From the NCBI GenBank assembly GCA_002347985.1, contig DDYM01000042.1:3636-12801 (forward strand): 9,166 bases of DNA, given 5' to 3'. Position 1 is the first letter of the stretch; each line of letters opens with the position of its first letter. The notes beneath the pieces were generated by a model that worked only from the letters and a program-made list of their open reading frames with translations, was not told where the DNA came from and did not search any database. Source of the DNA: Bacteroidetes bacterium UBA2234 (GTDB taxonomy: Bacteria > Bacteroidota > Bacteroidia > NS11-12g > UBA955). This document shows positions 1 through 6,768 of this stretch, piece after piece. The translations under genes and the position numbers were made by a program.

Positions 1-657
1 AAGCCATTGAGTTACCCTTGGGAGACTTGCATGACGATGGGCGGAAGTTGGAGTTACGTGAAGAATGAGCAGTATAAGCCCATTGACGAGATCATTCGCA
101 ATTTGTGTTTGATTGTTTCTCGCGGCGGGAATTACTTATTGAATATCGCACCGAGTGAAACGGGTGAATGGGATTCTGCCGCCTATAAGCGTTTGGAAGA
201 GATTGGGGCTTGGATGAAGGTGAATGGCGAGGCGATTTATGGCACGGAGCCCATTGAACCCTATTCTCAGTGGAATTTCAAAGCCCAGGAGTGGATGTTT
301 ACATCGAAATTGGAGAATGGGAAGTGGGTTGTTTATGCGATTTTGATGGGTAACCATGATTTGAACGACAAAGCGATTTTGGATTTAACCGTTTTGTCCA
401 AGGTTTGGAGTGAGCGGATGCAAGCGATATTGCCAGCCGCCAAGACTGTCTCTGGCTGCAAGGCTCAGTTGTTGGGTTATGATGTGAAGGCGGACAACGT
501 ATCTGTGATTGGAGAGCAGAAATTTTCTTTGCCTAGGGATTTGGATTGGAAAATCAGGAAAGTGGAGTCGGTGGGTCCGAGCGGCAGTAGAATCATCAAG
601 CCGGAATCTTATCGCAATATGCCGCCGGCTTTGGTTTGGCGATTGGATTTTGAGTAA
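1..657 (+). CDS. Alpha-L-fucosidase, GH29 family, C-terminal part (5' end outside window)
   Basis: GH29 enzymes hydrolyse terminal alpha-L-fucose from glycans; in this phylum they are usually secreted or periplasmic and serve glycan use. The open frame runs in from base 1 (K-P-L-S-Y-P-W-E-T-C-M-T-M-G) and ends at TAA 655-657, leaving about 218 residues. It begins inside the conserved WETCMTM segment, followed by SW-Y and the block GGNYLLNIAPS, which marks the end of the GH29 catalytic barrel, then the typical nGEAIYGTEPI helix-end motif. The remaining roughly 130 residues would form the C-terminal beta-sandwich domain. The TTG at base 7 is not a real start, because homology continues upstream of it. 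The nucleophile aspartate and the signal peptide lie outside the window, so activity and location cannot be judged. The family call is firm; substrate linkage is unknown. Confidence 0.9.
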   Translation, partial: KPLSYPWETCMTMGGSWSYVKNEQYKPIDEIIRNLCLIVSRGGNYLLNIAPSETGEWDSAAYKRLEEIGAWMKVNGEAIYGTEPIEPYSQWNFKAQEWMFTSKLENGKWVVYAILMGNHDLNDKAILDLTVLSKVWSERMQAILPAAKTVSGCKAQLLGYDVKADNVSVIGEQKFSLPRDLDWKIRKVESVGPSGSRIIKPESYRNMPPALVWRLDFE

Positions 658-743
658 TCTAAGTCTCGGCTTTGTTGTTGGCGTTTCCTTTATAAAAGCT
701 GAGAGAGTTTGTGAGTATAGTCTCTTCTTGATATTGGGATAAA

Positions 744-774
744 AAAAGGGCCTCGTCATAGACGAGGCCCTTTT
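744..774. terminator. Bidirectional intrinsic terminator (14-bp perfect stem)
   Basis: A perfect 14-base inverted repeat (744-757 and 761-774) surrounds a 3-base loop, ATA. The stem is GC-rich in its centre with AAAA/TTTT at its base. Read on the minus strand it is followed by a run of seven T (741-747) and lies 21 bases after the cold-shock gene's stop codon, so it is a textbook terminator for that gene. Read on the plus strand it gives a TTTT run and can also stop transcription from the fucosidase gene, whose stop is 86 bases upstream. Confidence 0.9.
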
Positions 775-795
775 AAAAGAAATGAAGATGATTGA

Positions 796-990
796 TTATC
801 CTGCGTTACTTACGTTTACTGCATTTAAACCTTTCTTACCGTCTTTAAGTTCGAAATTAACGGTATCGCCTTCGCGAATTTCGTCTTTCAAACCAGTTAC
901 GTGTACGAAATACTCTTGACCGTCTTCGTTGTCGATGATGAAACCATAGCCTTTGCTGTGGTTGAAGAATTTAACAGAACCTGTTTTCAT
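796..990 (-). CDS. Cold-shock domain protein (CspA family)
   Basis: A 64-residue, single-domain cold-shock protein: a five-stranded beta-barrel that binds single-stranded RNA or DNA and melts RNA secondary structure, acting in the cytoplasm. RNP1 is visible as K-G-Y-G-F-I at residues 13-18 and RNP2 as Y-F-V-H-V at residues 27-31. The N-terminal MKTGSVKFFN is typical of the family, as is the length (about 65-70 residues). The ATG start at 988-990 has no Shine-Dalgarno sequence. It has its own promoter upstream and a strong terminator downstream, so it is probably monocistronic. The predicted 5' leader is only about 30 bases, far shorter than the cold-responsive leader of E. coli cspA, so cold induction cannot be assumed; many members of the family are constitutive. 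Confidence 0.96.
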   Translation of the reverse strand: MKTGSVKFFNHSKGYGFIIDNEDGQEYFVHVTGLKDEIREGDTVNFELKDGKKGLNAVNVSNAG

Positions 991-1028
991 GAATTGATAA
1001 TTAGTATTTTATTATAAAATTGAATGGG

Positions 1029-1057
1029 CAAGATAAGTCGCTTTTTTGTAAATACAA
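1029..1057 (-). promoter_or_regulatory. Bacteroidota-type promoter of the cold-shock gene
   Basis: On the minus strand, TATCTTG (1029-1035) resembles the -7 consensus TAnnTTTG with one T missing. Nineteen bases upstream is a TTG (1055-1057) fitting the -33 element. Transcription should start near 1022-1024, giving a leader of about 32-34 bases. The position between the desaturase stop codon and the cold-shock start supports it. No experimental evidence is available. Confidence 0.5.
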
Positions 1058-1090
1058 CCTTTTGCCTAGTAAAATGTAGAATAATTTCGA

Positions 1091-2191
1091 TTAAGCGGCA
1101 ACGCCCAATGATTTCATGTATCTGATGTGCGAACCCACTGCATAAGTGAAAGAAGGCATCTCGTTGTACTTGACATTGTATTTGGCACAAAGTGGAACCA
1201 AAATCTCATTCAGAGCAGGATAGTGCACGTGACTGATATTTGGGAACAAATGGTGCTCCGTTTGGAAGTTCAAGCCACCCATGAACCAAGTTGCAAATGG
1301 AGATTTGGTTGCAAAATTGTTGGTTGTCATTACCTGGTGAATGGCCCATTCGTTTGGAATGCGCTCAACTGGAATATCGTATTGTGCAGCGTCTTCAAAA
1401 TGGGTAGTCTCAACCGCGTGAGCCAACTGAAATACCAAGCTTAATACGATGCCCATGGAAATTTGCATCGACATGAAACACAAGAAACCGTAGCCAATAC
1501 CCAAGAAATACATGGGTGCAATAACATAAATACAGGTGTAAGCAATTTTAGCCGACCAGAATATCAAGTGTTCACTCAAGGTCATTTTTGGCATGGGTTG
1601 TTCGTTCACGGCCTTATTGAAATACTTCATGAAATCGTTCGCATACATCCAAAAGATGATTGAAATACCATACAAGAAGAACATATACAAATGTTGATTC
1701 TTATGGTAGGGTTTGAATGGTTGCGATTCGCAATGTCTCAAAATAGGCGCCTTGGCAATATCGTCGTCCAATCCATCCACATTTGTCCATGTATGGTGCA
1801 AAGTGTTGTGTTTGAATTTCCAGATAAATGCATGACTTCCCATCAAACTCAATGAGTTGCCAAACAATTTGTTAACCCAACCTTTGGAAGAGAATGCGCC
1901 GTGACAAGCATCGTGCATGACGTTGAAGCCCGTGAAGGTGTGCATCTGTCCGATCAATATGAATAGAATTACGCTGCCCCACATCGGCATTGGAATTCCA
2001 ACTGCGGGTATGTTTAAGGCCAAAATAACGAGAATAGGTGTGGTGATGAGCGCGAACGCAGTTTTCATCCACAATCGCATATCTCCGTTCTTAGATAGTT
2101 TTCTTGAAGTAAAATACTCGTCAACTTGAGTTCTTAACTCATTGAAAAAGTCATTTCCGTTGTTGGTAAATGCAATGGGTTTGGTTGCCAT
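1091..2191 (-). CDS. Membrane fatty acid desaturase (acyl-lipid / linoleoyl-CoA desaturase-like)
   Basis: A 366-residue integral membrane di-iron desaturase that introduces a double bond into fatty acyl chains, using O2 and an electron donor. All three histidine boxes are intact: HDACH at residues 93-97, HNTLHH at 128-133 and QTEHH at 310-314. The last box has Q in place of the first H, the form typical of front-end (delta-5/delta-6-like) desaturases. No cytochrome b5 domain is fused at the N-terminus, so the electron donor must be separate. Hydrophobic segments lie near residues 43-62, 70-90, 168-186, 208-232 and 233-258. The ATG start is supported by a consensus -7 promoter element immediately upstream; the next in-frame ATG is at residue 38. 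It sits upstream of the cold-shock gene on the same strand, with 100 bases between them. Regiospecificity cannot be assigned from sequence. Confidence 0.93.
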   Translation of the reverse strand: MATKPIAFTNNGNDFFNELRTQVDEYFTSRKLSKNGDMRLWMKTAFALITTPILVILALNIPAVGIPMPMWGSVILFILIGQMHTFTGFNVMHDACHGAFSSKGWVNKLFGNSLSLMGSHAFIWKFKHNTLHHTWTNVDGLDDDIAKAPILRHCESQPFKPYHKNQHLYMFFLYGISIIFWMYANDFMKYFNKAVNEQPMPKMTLSEHLIFWSAKIAYTCIYVIAPMYFLGIGYGFLCFMSMQISMGIVLSLVFQLAHAVETTHFEDAAQYDIPVERIPNEWAIHQVMTTNNFATKSPFATWFMGGLNFQTEHHLFPNISHVHYPALNEILVPLCAKYNVKYNEMPSFTYAVGSHIRYMKSLGVAA

Positions 2192-2196
2192 AAATA

Positions 2197-2230
2197 CAAA
2201 ATTAGGTGAAAAATAATTGTCTCAGTTCAA
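2197..2230 (-). promoter_or_regulatory. Promoter of the desaturase gene, -7 element almost touching the start codon
   Basis: On the minus strand, TAATTTTG (2197-2204) is an exact match to TAnnTTTG and ends 5 bases before the ATG (2189-2191). A TTG at 2228-2230 is a possible -33 element, but its 23-base spacing is longer than the usual 19 or so. Start of transcription would fall at or within a few bases of the ATG, predicting a leaderless or near-leaderless mRNA. No Shine-Dalgarno sequence could fit. Confidence 0.55.
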
Positions 2231-2280
2231 CATCGTATTAAATGTCTCATTTCTTAAACAAAGAAAATTGCTATTCTCCG

Positions 2281-3042
2281 CTAAAAAACTATTCCGAATC
2301 GGATGCCCGAATTAAAGTAGAGATTGAGCTGACTGTTGCTGCCCATAGGGATGCTTTTCTTGTCGGTGTAGGTCCCGTCAAAGGTTGTGATATTGCTTAC
2401 CCCGTATTTCTCGCGCGTAAATCCATACCCTATTTCGGTGCCAATGAAAATCCCTTTGGCCACATAAAAATCAATCCCATACAGCAGATTTAACCCAACC
2501 GTGTAGGCCTTAGTAACTTTGCTGTTGAATGTGCCTCCATTGTAAAAATTCTGTCCGTCTTTTGAATTCGTAAGATTGTATTCGTAACCGTGTTTGCCAA
2601 ACGGAAGTTCTGCGCCCCAATAAGGTGAAAGTCGTGCCGTATGCTTTCCATTGATTTTTTGATGCTTTTCAAAACCCGGCGCAATCAAACCGTTGAAATC
2701 CGTGATGCTTCGCTCCATCAAGCCAGAACCCTGATTGATGATTGTGACTTCCTTGCTTTGGGTGGCCATCAAACGGGTGCGCAATACATATTGGTTTTCA
2801 ATGAATCTGCGGAATTTGATCTCTTGGATTCCAAAGCGGATTGCGGAATTTCCTGTTTGTAACAACAAGGTTGCCTCGGTACTCCAATCTCCTGCCTGCG
2901 GATAAAATCGATGCGCAGCCGTTGATGTATGCTCGTCTTTGTTGACCAAGGTTTCACTGGGTGCCTCGATTGGTGATGCTGTGTTTTGGCCTTTTAAGCT
3001 AGAAAGGCTCAGCAACATTATTGCAAATAAATGCGACTTCAT
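2281..3042 (-). CDS. Secreted protein, probable outer-membrane beta-barrel
   Basis: A 253-residue protein I cannot assign to a named family. The N-terminus is a Sec signal peptide (M-K-S-H, hydrophobic core at residues 5-16, likely cleavage around residues 18-20 before N-T-A-S). After a low-complexity stretch rich in T, E and S (about 20-44), the rest alternates polar and hydrophobic residues with many G, Y and F, as in transmembrane beta-strands (for example AYTVGLNLLYGIDFYV and GIFIGTEIGYGF). The C-terminus is S-G-I-R-F-G-I-V-F, ending in phenylalanine like many outer-membrane barrels. It has its own divergent start facing the gene at 3137, 94 bases away, and is followed 89 bases later by the desaturase start on the same strand. 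A porin-like or small OmpA/OmpW-like barrel fits; no function can be given. Confidence 0.75.
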   Translation of the reverse strand: MKSHLFAIMLLSLSSLKGQNTASPIEAPSETLVNKDEHTSTAAHRFYPQAGDWSTEATLLLQTGNSAIRFGIQEIKFRRFIENQYVLRTRLMATQSKEVTIINQGSGLMERSITDFNGLIAPGFEKHQKINGKHTARLSPYWGAELPFGKHGYEYNLTNSKDGQNFYNGGTFNSKVTKAYTVGLNLLYGIDFYVAKGIFIGTEIGYGFTREKYGVSNITTFDGTYTDKKSIPMGSNSQLNLYFNSGIRFGIVF

Positions 3043-3136
3043 GCATCAAATATCCATTGTTTGTAGCGAATTATCGATAGTACAGCGCTGAATTCTGTGG
3101 ACAAGGATTGAATTGCAAGGGCGACATTTGCGATTG

Positions 3137-3775
3137 ATGCGTGCATTGAATCGACTATTGGGTTTCTACATCGCCTTTTTTGTGGTGGCCGATGCCTGTG
3201 CCCAAACAGATTCTTTCCCCTGGAATCCTGTCGATAGCATTCGTTTGTCTCTGAATGAACCACCGTCTTACTCGCTATGGTTTGATTCGAAGACGTCCAC
3301 AATTTCCGGTGAAACAGTTACGATCAGCGGATATCGATATGGGATTCTCTGGGATAAAATGTCGGCCTACACCGGATATTATTATTCCGATTACAAACAA
3401 ATTAACGGCCGCAATTATGATTCTTATAAGTTCTCCTATTTGAGTAGCACGTTTGAATATGAACTTTACCGCACCCATCGATTTGGTGTCACTGGCTTCG
3501 GTCAATTGGGAGCGGGGTACAGGATTTTACGATTCTCTGATAACCGACCTCAAGAGACAAGGTTTATGATGCCTTTGGAGTTTGGTGTTAACGGTTCGGT
3601 GCGATTCCTTCGCTATTTTGGGGTGAGTGCCGGTGTTGGTTCGCGGGTAGCGTTGTTTCGAGGAGGTCAAAATTTTACAGGACCTATCTATTTTATTGGG
3701 TTTACATGCTTCCCGAGCACGATGTATCGAGATGCCAAGCGGATATTTCACCGCCCGGCAGATCGATGGTGGTAA
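3137..3775 (+). CDS. Secreted protein, possible outer-membrane beta-barrel
   Basis: A 212-residue protein with no recognised family. I chose the ATG at 3137 over the in-frame TTG at 3113: it gives a clean signal peptide (M-R-A-L-N-R, hydrophobic core to about residue 19, A-C-A cleavage site before Q-T-D-S), while the longer version adds eight polar residues ahead of it. The mature part has alternating aromatic and polar strands (Y-T-G-Y-Y-Y-S-D-Y near residue 85, then G-F-G-Q-L-G-A-G-Y and V-S-A-G-V-G-S-R), suggesting a small beta-barrel. It does not end in F/Y as a classical barrel would; the tail is basic and ends in R-W-W. It is divergent from the beta-barrel gene at 2281-3042, and its stop codon abuts the stop of the TlpA-like gene on the other strand. 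Confidence 0.7.
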   Translation: MRALNRLLGFYIAFFVVADACAQTDSFPWNPVDSIRLSLNEPPSYSLWFDSKTSTISGETVTISGYRYGILWDKMSAYTGYYYSDYKQINGRNYDSYKFSYLSSTFEYELYRTHRFGVTGFGQLGAGYRILRFSDNRPQETRFMMPLEFGVNGSVRFLRYFGVSAGVGSRVALFRGGQNFTGPIYFIGFTCFPSTMYRDAKRIFHRPADRWW

Positions 3776-5599
3776 TTACTTTTTCTTTTCGGAGTCTAGG
3801 TGGTCTAGGAAATCAACCATTTTGTCGACATCAATTCTGTTTGCAACAATTTTACGATCGCTGTCCAAAACGAAAATCGTAGGCGAAGCGATTACATAAT
3901 AACTGTAGAGATTGTCGGCGTATTTTTGACTCTGTACTTCACCGCGAATCAGGTGAGTAAATGCTTGGGTTTCGGGGTGAGAGTTATAATACTCTTCCCA
4001 TTCCTTTTTCTTGTCGCCACTTGATAATGCAACGACTTTCCATCCCTTATCTTTGTTTTCGGCAAGTATTTTAGCCAACTTTGGCATGACCTCTTTACAA
4101 TGTCCGCATGTTGGGTCCCAGAAAATCAGGATGACATATTTGCCGCGAATTTTTTCGGTATTCACCCAATTGCCTTTGATGTCTTTGAGTTCCAATTCAG
4201 GTGCTGTTTCGCCAATCAAAGTATGCGCTCTTCTGAAAGCATTTTCACACATTTTGTTGATCGTTGCACTGTCTACCCACCAGCTTTTTCCGTTGCAATA
4301 GGTGCTAACCGCCATTCTTACGAAGGCTCTATCTAAGCCCATGATATTTGAACTTTCAAAACGGTTGGTGAGGTACCAAATGACATATTTCTCCATTTCG
4401 ATGGTGTTTTTACACGCATCCATGATTTTTTCCGCTTCTTTGATGCAAGAGTCGGCGTCAGGAACTATGATTTTATCAAAATAGAAGTCTAGGCGCTGTT
4501 TTACGATGTTTACTGGCATGCGAAGTAACCCGTCATCAGCAAAATCAATATGATCCCAGTAATGTTCTTTGTACCAGCGGAAGGCGAAGGTGCTATCTAC
4601 CTTTCCATCGGCCAACACGGGCAAAGTTTCAGGATAGGGGACGCCTATCATTGCAATCAAGAATTTCGACAATAGGTGGCCAGGGTTTTTAATGATATAA
4701 GCCGAGTCGTAATTTCCTTTGTCGTTCAAATAGCGATCACGAACCGCATTCAAGGAATCCAGCAACGCCTGCGGACCGGCAGAATCCTTTTGGATTTCTT
4801 CGTCGATGGCCATAAGCTTTTCAATCACAGCTACCTTGCCTTTTTGGTATTCGATAAAGGCGGCGTTTTCGGTTGAGCCAGTGGCGGTCATCTTTAAATA
4901 GTAATCGCGGGTACTCCAAGCAGTATCGAAATCAATTTGAAAATCTTGATCATCGTCTATAATGAATTCGAAATAATCACGTTTTTTGGGGAAAACGAAA
5001 AGGTACATGCCTCGTTGTAACTTTTTGGTTCCGTGGAAGTTGGCTACTCCATTTTTGTCGATAACGGCAGTGTCTCTCAAGTATTTTCCGCCAATGTTGT
5101 GGTCGGCGAGATAGACCGTATCGCCCGCATAAATATTGGTAATTTTTGGGGTGGCTTTGGCGGGGGTAATCGTTCTGAATTTAAATCTTACGCTATAAAC
5201 GCCGGCCTCTCTACCGTCCCAAGCGGGTGCATTTTTTAACTTCGGGTAATTTCCAAAGACATTGGGTTTTACCGGAGGTGTTCGATAGTAGGGGGTGAAT
5301 CGTAGGTTGGATTCCAATTGTTTGCGCACTTCAGCTTCGGTAGGTCCGTTGTTTGTGGTTGACGGTTGCACTGCCTGAAGATTCTCATTGCTGCCGAAGA
5401 TTGTCTCTTTGGGTACAATTGCAGTTTCTACTTTCTGTGGATTTTCCGTCTGGGTATCCACTTCCACTGTTGGGGTTGATTTCTTGTTTTTCTTGGCTTT
5501 TTGAGCGATTGCTGAGTTGCTAATTGTGCATAGAGCAATCAAAACTGCAAGGGATGTGAAACCGTAATTTGAGATATTGCGTAAACGAGACATTTCCAT
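3776..5599 (-). CDS. Secreted TlpA-like thiol-disulfide protein with N-terminal DUF4369-like region
   Basis: A 607-residue periplasmic, thioredoxin-fold protein likely to reduce or exchange disulfides in exported proteins. The start is ATG at 5597-5599 (or 5591-5593, two codons on). It opens with a signal peptide: basic M-E-M-S-R-L-R-N, hydrophobic core at residues 14-24, A-I-A cleavage near 32. A Lys/Thr/Pro-rich linker (33-100) follows, then a beta-rich part at about 150-245 resembling DUF4369, a helical middle (250-460), and the TlpA/AhpC-TSA-like domain from about 462. The active site is W-D-P-T-C-G-H-C-K with C498 and C501; the cis-proline is at A-S-P-T (P573). The same frame stays open for 98 codons further upstream, but that stretch is antisense to the repair gene at 5654 and lies ahead of the signal peptide, so it is not coding. 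Redox partners are not encoded nearby. Confidence 0.9.
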   Translation of the reverse strand: MEMSRLRNISNYGFTSLAVLIALCTISNSAIAQKAKKNKKSTPTVEVDTQTENPQKVETAIVPKETIFGSNENLQAVQPSTTNNGPTEAEVRKQLESNLRFTPYYRTPPVKPNVFGNYPKLKNAPAWDGREAGVYSVRFKFRTITPAKATPKITNIYAGDTVYLADHNIGGKYLRDTAVIDKNGVANFHGTKKLQRGMYLFVFPKKRDYFEFIIDDDQDFQIDFDTAWSTRDYYLKMTATGSTENAAFIEYQKGKVAVIEKLMAIDEEIQKDSAGPQALLDSLNAVRDRYLNDKGNYDSAYIIKNPGHLLSKFLIAMIGVPYPETLPVLADGKVDSTFAFRWYKEHYWDHIDFADDGLLRMPVNIVKQRLDFYFDKIIVPDADSCIKEAEKIMDACKNTIEMEKYVIWYLTNRFESSNIMGLDRAFVRMAVSTYCNGKSWWVDSATINKMCENAFRRAHTLIGETAPELELKDIKGNWVNTEKIRGKYVILIFWDPTCGHCKEVMPKLAKILAENKDKGWKVVALSSGDKKKEWEEYYNSHPETQAFTHLIRGEVQSQKYADNLYSYYVIASPTIFVLDSDRKIVANRIDVDKMVDFLDHLDSEKKK

Positions 5600-5653
5600 T
5601 TTATAAGTTGTGAGCAAAGTAGACAAATTTTGTTCCAATTTTGTTGTTCGGCG

Positions 5654-5992
5654 ATGCAAGAAGAAACTTTTTATGAAAAGGTCTACGCGGTGGTGCGTTT
5701 GGTGCCTGTGGGCAGGGTTACCTCCTATGGTGCAATTGCAAAATACTTGGGTGCGGCACGTAGCAGTAGATTGGTGGGCTGGGCGATGAATGTATGTCAC
5801 GGTGAACAGAGTGATGTGCCGGCACACCGTGTGGTAAACAGAATAGGGATGTTGAGTGGTAAGGCCCATTTTGAGACTCCCACAGCGATGCAATCACTAT
5901 TGGAAAATGAAGGGGTCCAAGTGATCGATGATCAGATTCAAAATTTCTCCCAAGTTTTTTGGGATCCATCAACGGAATTGGGTTGGGATTGA
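5654..5992 (+). CDS. Alkyltransferase-like protein (ATL), MGMT family without the reactive cysteine
   Basis: A 112-residue homologue of the DNA-binding domain of O6-methylguanine-DNA methyltransferase. Family landmarks are in order: F-Y-E-K-V-Y near residue 6, V-P-V-G-R-V-T-S-Y-G-A-I-A-K at about 18-31, R-L-V-G-W-A-M (helix-turn-helix/arginine finger region) and V-P-A-H-R-V-V-N near residue 54-61. In true MGMT this last motif is P-C-H-R-V; here alanine replaces the alkyl-accepting cysteine, the defining mark of ATL proteins. These bind O6-alkylguanine lesions without repairing them and pass them to nucleotide excision repair. The short length, with no N-terminal MGMT domain, fits. The start is ATG at 5654 rather than the in-frame TTG at 5630, since family homology begins just after it. 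It is divergent from the TlpA-like gene, with 54 bases between starts, and convergent with the pseudouridine synthase. Confidence 0.9.
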   Translation: MQEETFYEKVYAVVRLVPVGRVTSYGAIAKYLGAARSSRLVGWAMNVCHGEQSDVPAHRVVNRIGMLSGKAHFETPTAMQSLLENEGVQVIDDQIQNFSQVFWDPSTELGWD

Positions 5993-6038
5993 CTCCGCGG
6001 CTGAGTGCTTTGGCAAAGAACCTTAAAGTTTAGGCGTT

Positions 6039-6713
6039 CTATTTAAACAAATCCCACCACCAAGTGCCTTTTGGATGCGGGGCAGTAATGGTTAAAGAGG
6101 GTTGGGTGGCAACCACGTGTGGAGTAATCAATTTACGACTATGCAAACCAATACTTCTATCCGGTAAGGGTTCAAGGGCACCATATTTTAAATCACCGAG
6201 GATTGGAGATCCCATTTTTGAAAGTTGGGCGCGGATTTGGTGGAATCGGCCAGTTTCTAGGGTGATTTCGTAGAGGTAACGACCAGCAAAATTCTTCAAC
6301 AACTCGTAGTGAAGGACACCTGGTTTGGTTCCAGGTTTGTGCGAATTATAGGCATGCGCTTTTTTGGTCTCGCTGTTTTTCAGCAAGTGATGGGTGAGCG
6401 TGCCAGATTCACCCGGCAAGGCCTTCAGGGTGATTGCATGATAGATTTTGGTGTTCTTTTTCTCCCGAAATATTTCATTCATGCGCGTGAGTGCTTTGGA
6501 GGTTTTGGCCAAAACAACAACACCACTGACAGGGCGATCTAAACGATGCACCAAGCCAATAAATGCCTTTCCAGGTTTGTTGTATTTTTCAGCGATGTAA
6601 CGCTCGGCCCACTCCAATAAATGCGTGTCGCCGGTTAAATCACCTTGTACCGCCAAACCTGCGGGTTTGCTTACCACCAACAGGTGATTGTCTTCCCATA
6701 ATACTTCTACCAC
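6039..6713 (-). CDS. RluA-family RNA pseudouridine synthase, no S4 domain
   Basis: A 224-residue enzyme that isomerises uridine to pseudouridine in rRNA or tRNA. It opens with V-L-W-E-D-N-H-L-L-V-V-S-K-P-A-G, the conserved first motif, then has the catalytic block H-R-L-D-R-P-V-S-G with the catalytic aspartate at D59, and later G-R-F-H-Q-I-R-A-Q-L with G-D-L-K-Y-G (around 155-180), all typical of the RluA family. No N-terminal S4 RNA-binding domain is present, as in RluA and TruC rather than RluC/RluD. The target nucleotide cannot be told. The start is GTG at 6711-6713: an in-frame TAA lies four codons upstream and homology begins at residue 4, so no other start fits. A -7-like element TAACTTTG lies just 4 bases before it. 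It is divergent from the MATE gene. Confidence 0.93.
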   Translation of the reverse strand: MVEVLWEDNHLLVVSKPAGLAVQGDLTGDTHLLEWAERYIAEKYNKPGKAFIGLVHRLDRPVSGVVVLAKTSKALTRMNEIFREKKNTKIYHAITLKALPGESGTLTHHLLKNSETKKAHAYNSHKPGTKPGVLHYELLKNFAGRYLYEITLETGRFHQIRAQLSKMGSPILGDLKYGALEPLPDRSIGLHSRKLITPHVVATQPSLTITAPHPKGTWWWDLFK

Positions 6714-6717
6714 GCTG

Positions 6718-6725
6718 CAAAGTTA
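6718..6725 (-). promoter_or_regulatory. -7 element of the pseudouridine synthase gene
   Basis: On the minus strand TAACTTTG matches TAnnTTTG exactly and ends 4 bases before the GTG start codon. I found no good TTG at the expected -33 distance. If used, the mRNA would start at or next to the GTG, so the gene would be leaderless or nearly so. Confidence 0.4.
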
Positions 6726-6768
6726 ATACTTAACACAGCAAGCGCGCTGAGTTGGGAAATAATTGGCC

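Noticed and set aside
664..704. Imperfect hairpin (CTCGGCTTT with AAAGCTGAG) after the fucosidase stop
   Set aside because: Ten pairs including one G-T, a 21-base loop and no T run; the strong terminator at 744-774 explains termination here.
2242..2493. Open frames antisense to the genes for the beta-barrel protein, desaturase, fucosidase and MATE pump
   Set aside because: They lie opposite well-supported genes, lack domain features and have low-complexity or unnatural composition; they are shadows of real coding frames.
3113..3136. TTG start eight codons upstream for the secreted protein at 3137-3775
   Set aside because: It only adds polar residues ahead of a complete signal peptide; the ATG at 3137 is the simpler start.
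5630..5653. TTG start upstream of the alkyltransferase-like gene
   Set aside because: The added residues (F-Q-F-C-C-S-A) have no family match and the segment lies over the probable promoter of the gene.
5600..5893. 98-codon upstream extension of the TlpA-like reading frame on the minus strand
   Set aside because: It is antisense to the alkyltransferase-like gene, is rich in His/Thr/Cys without domain character, and would put a clear signal peptide in the middle of the protein. The start at 5599 or 5593 is far better.
6018..6039. Possible hairpin between the convergent repair and pseudouridine synthase genes
   Set aside because: About nine pairs with one G-T pair and one bulge, AT-rich, and followed by only short T runs; too weak to call a terminator.
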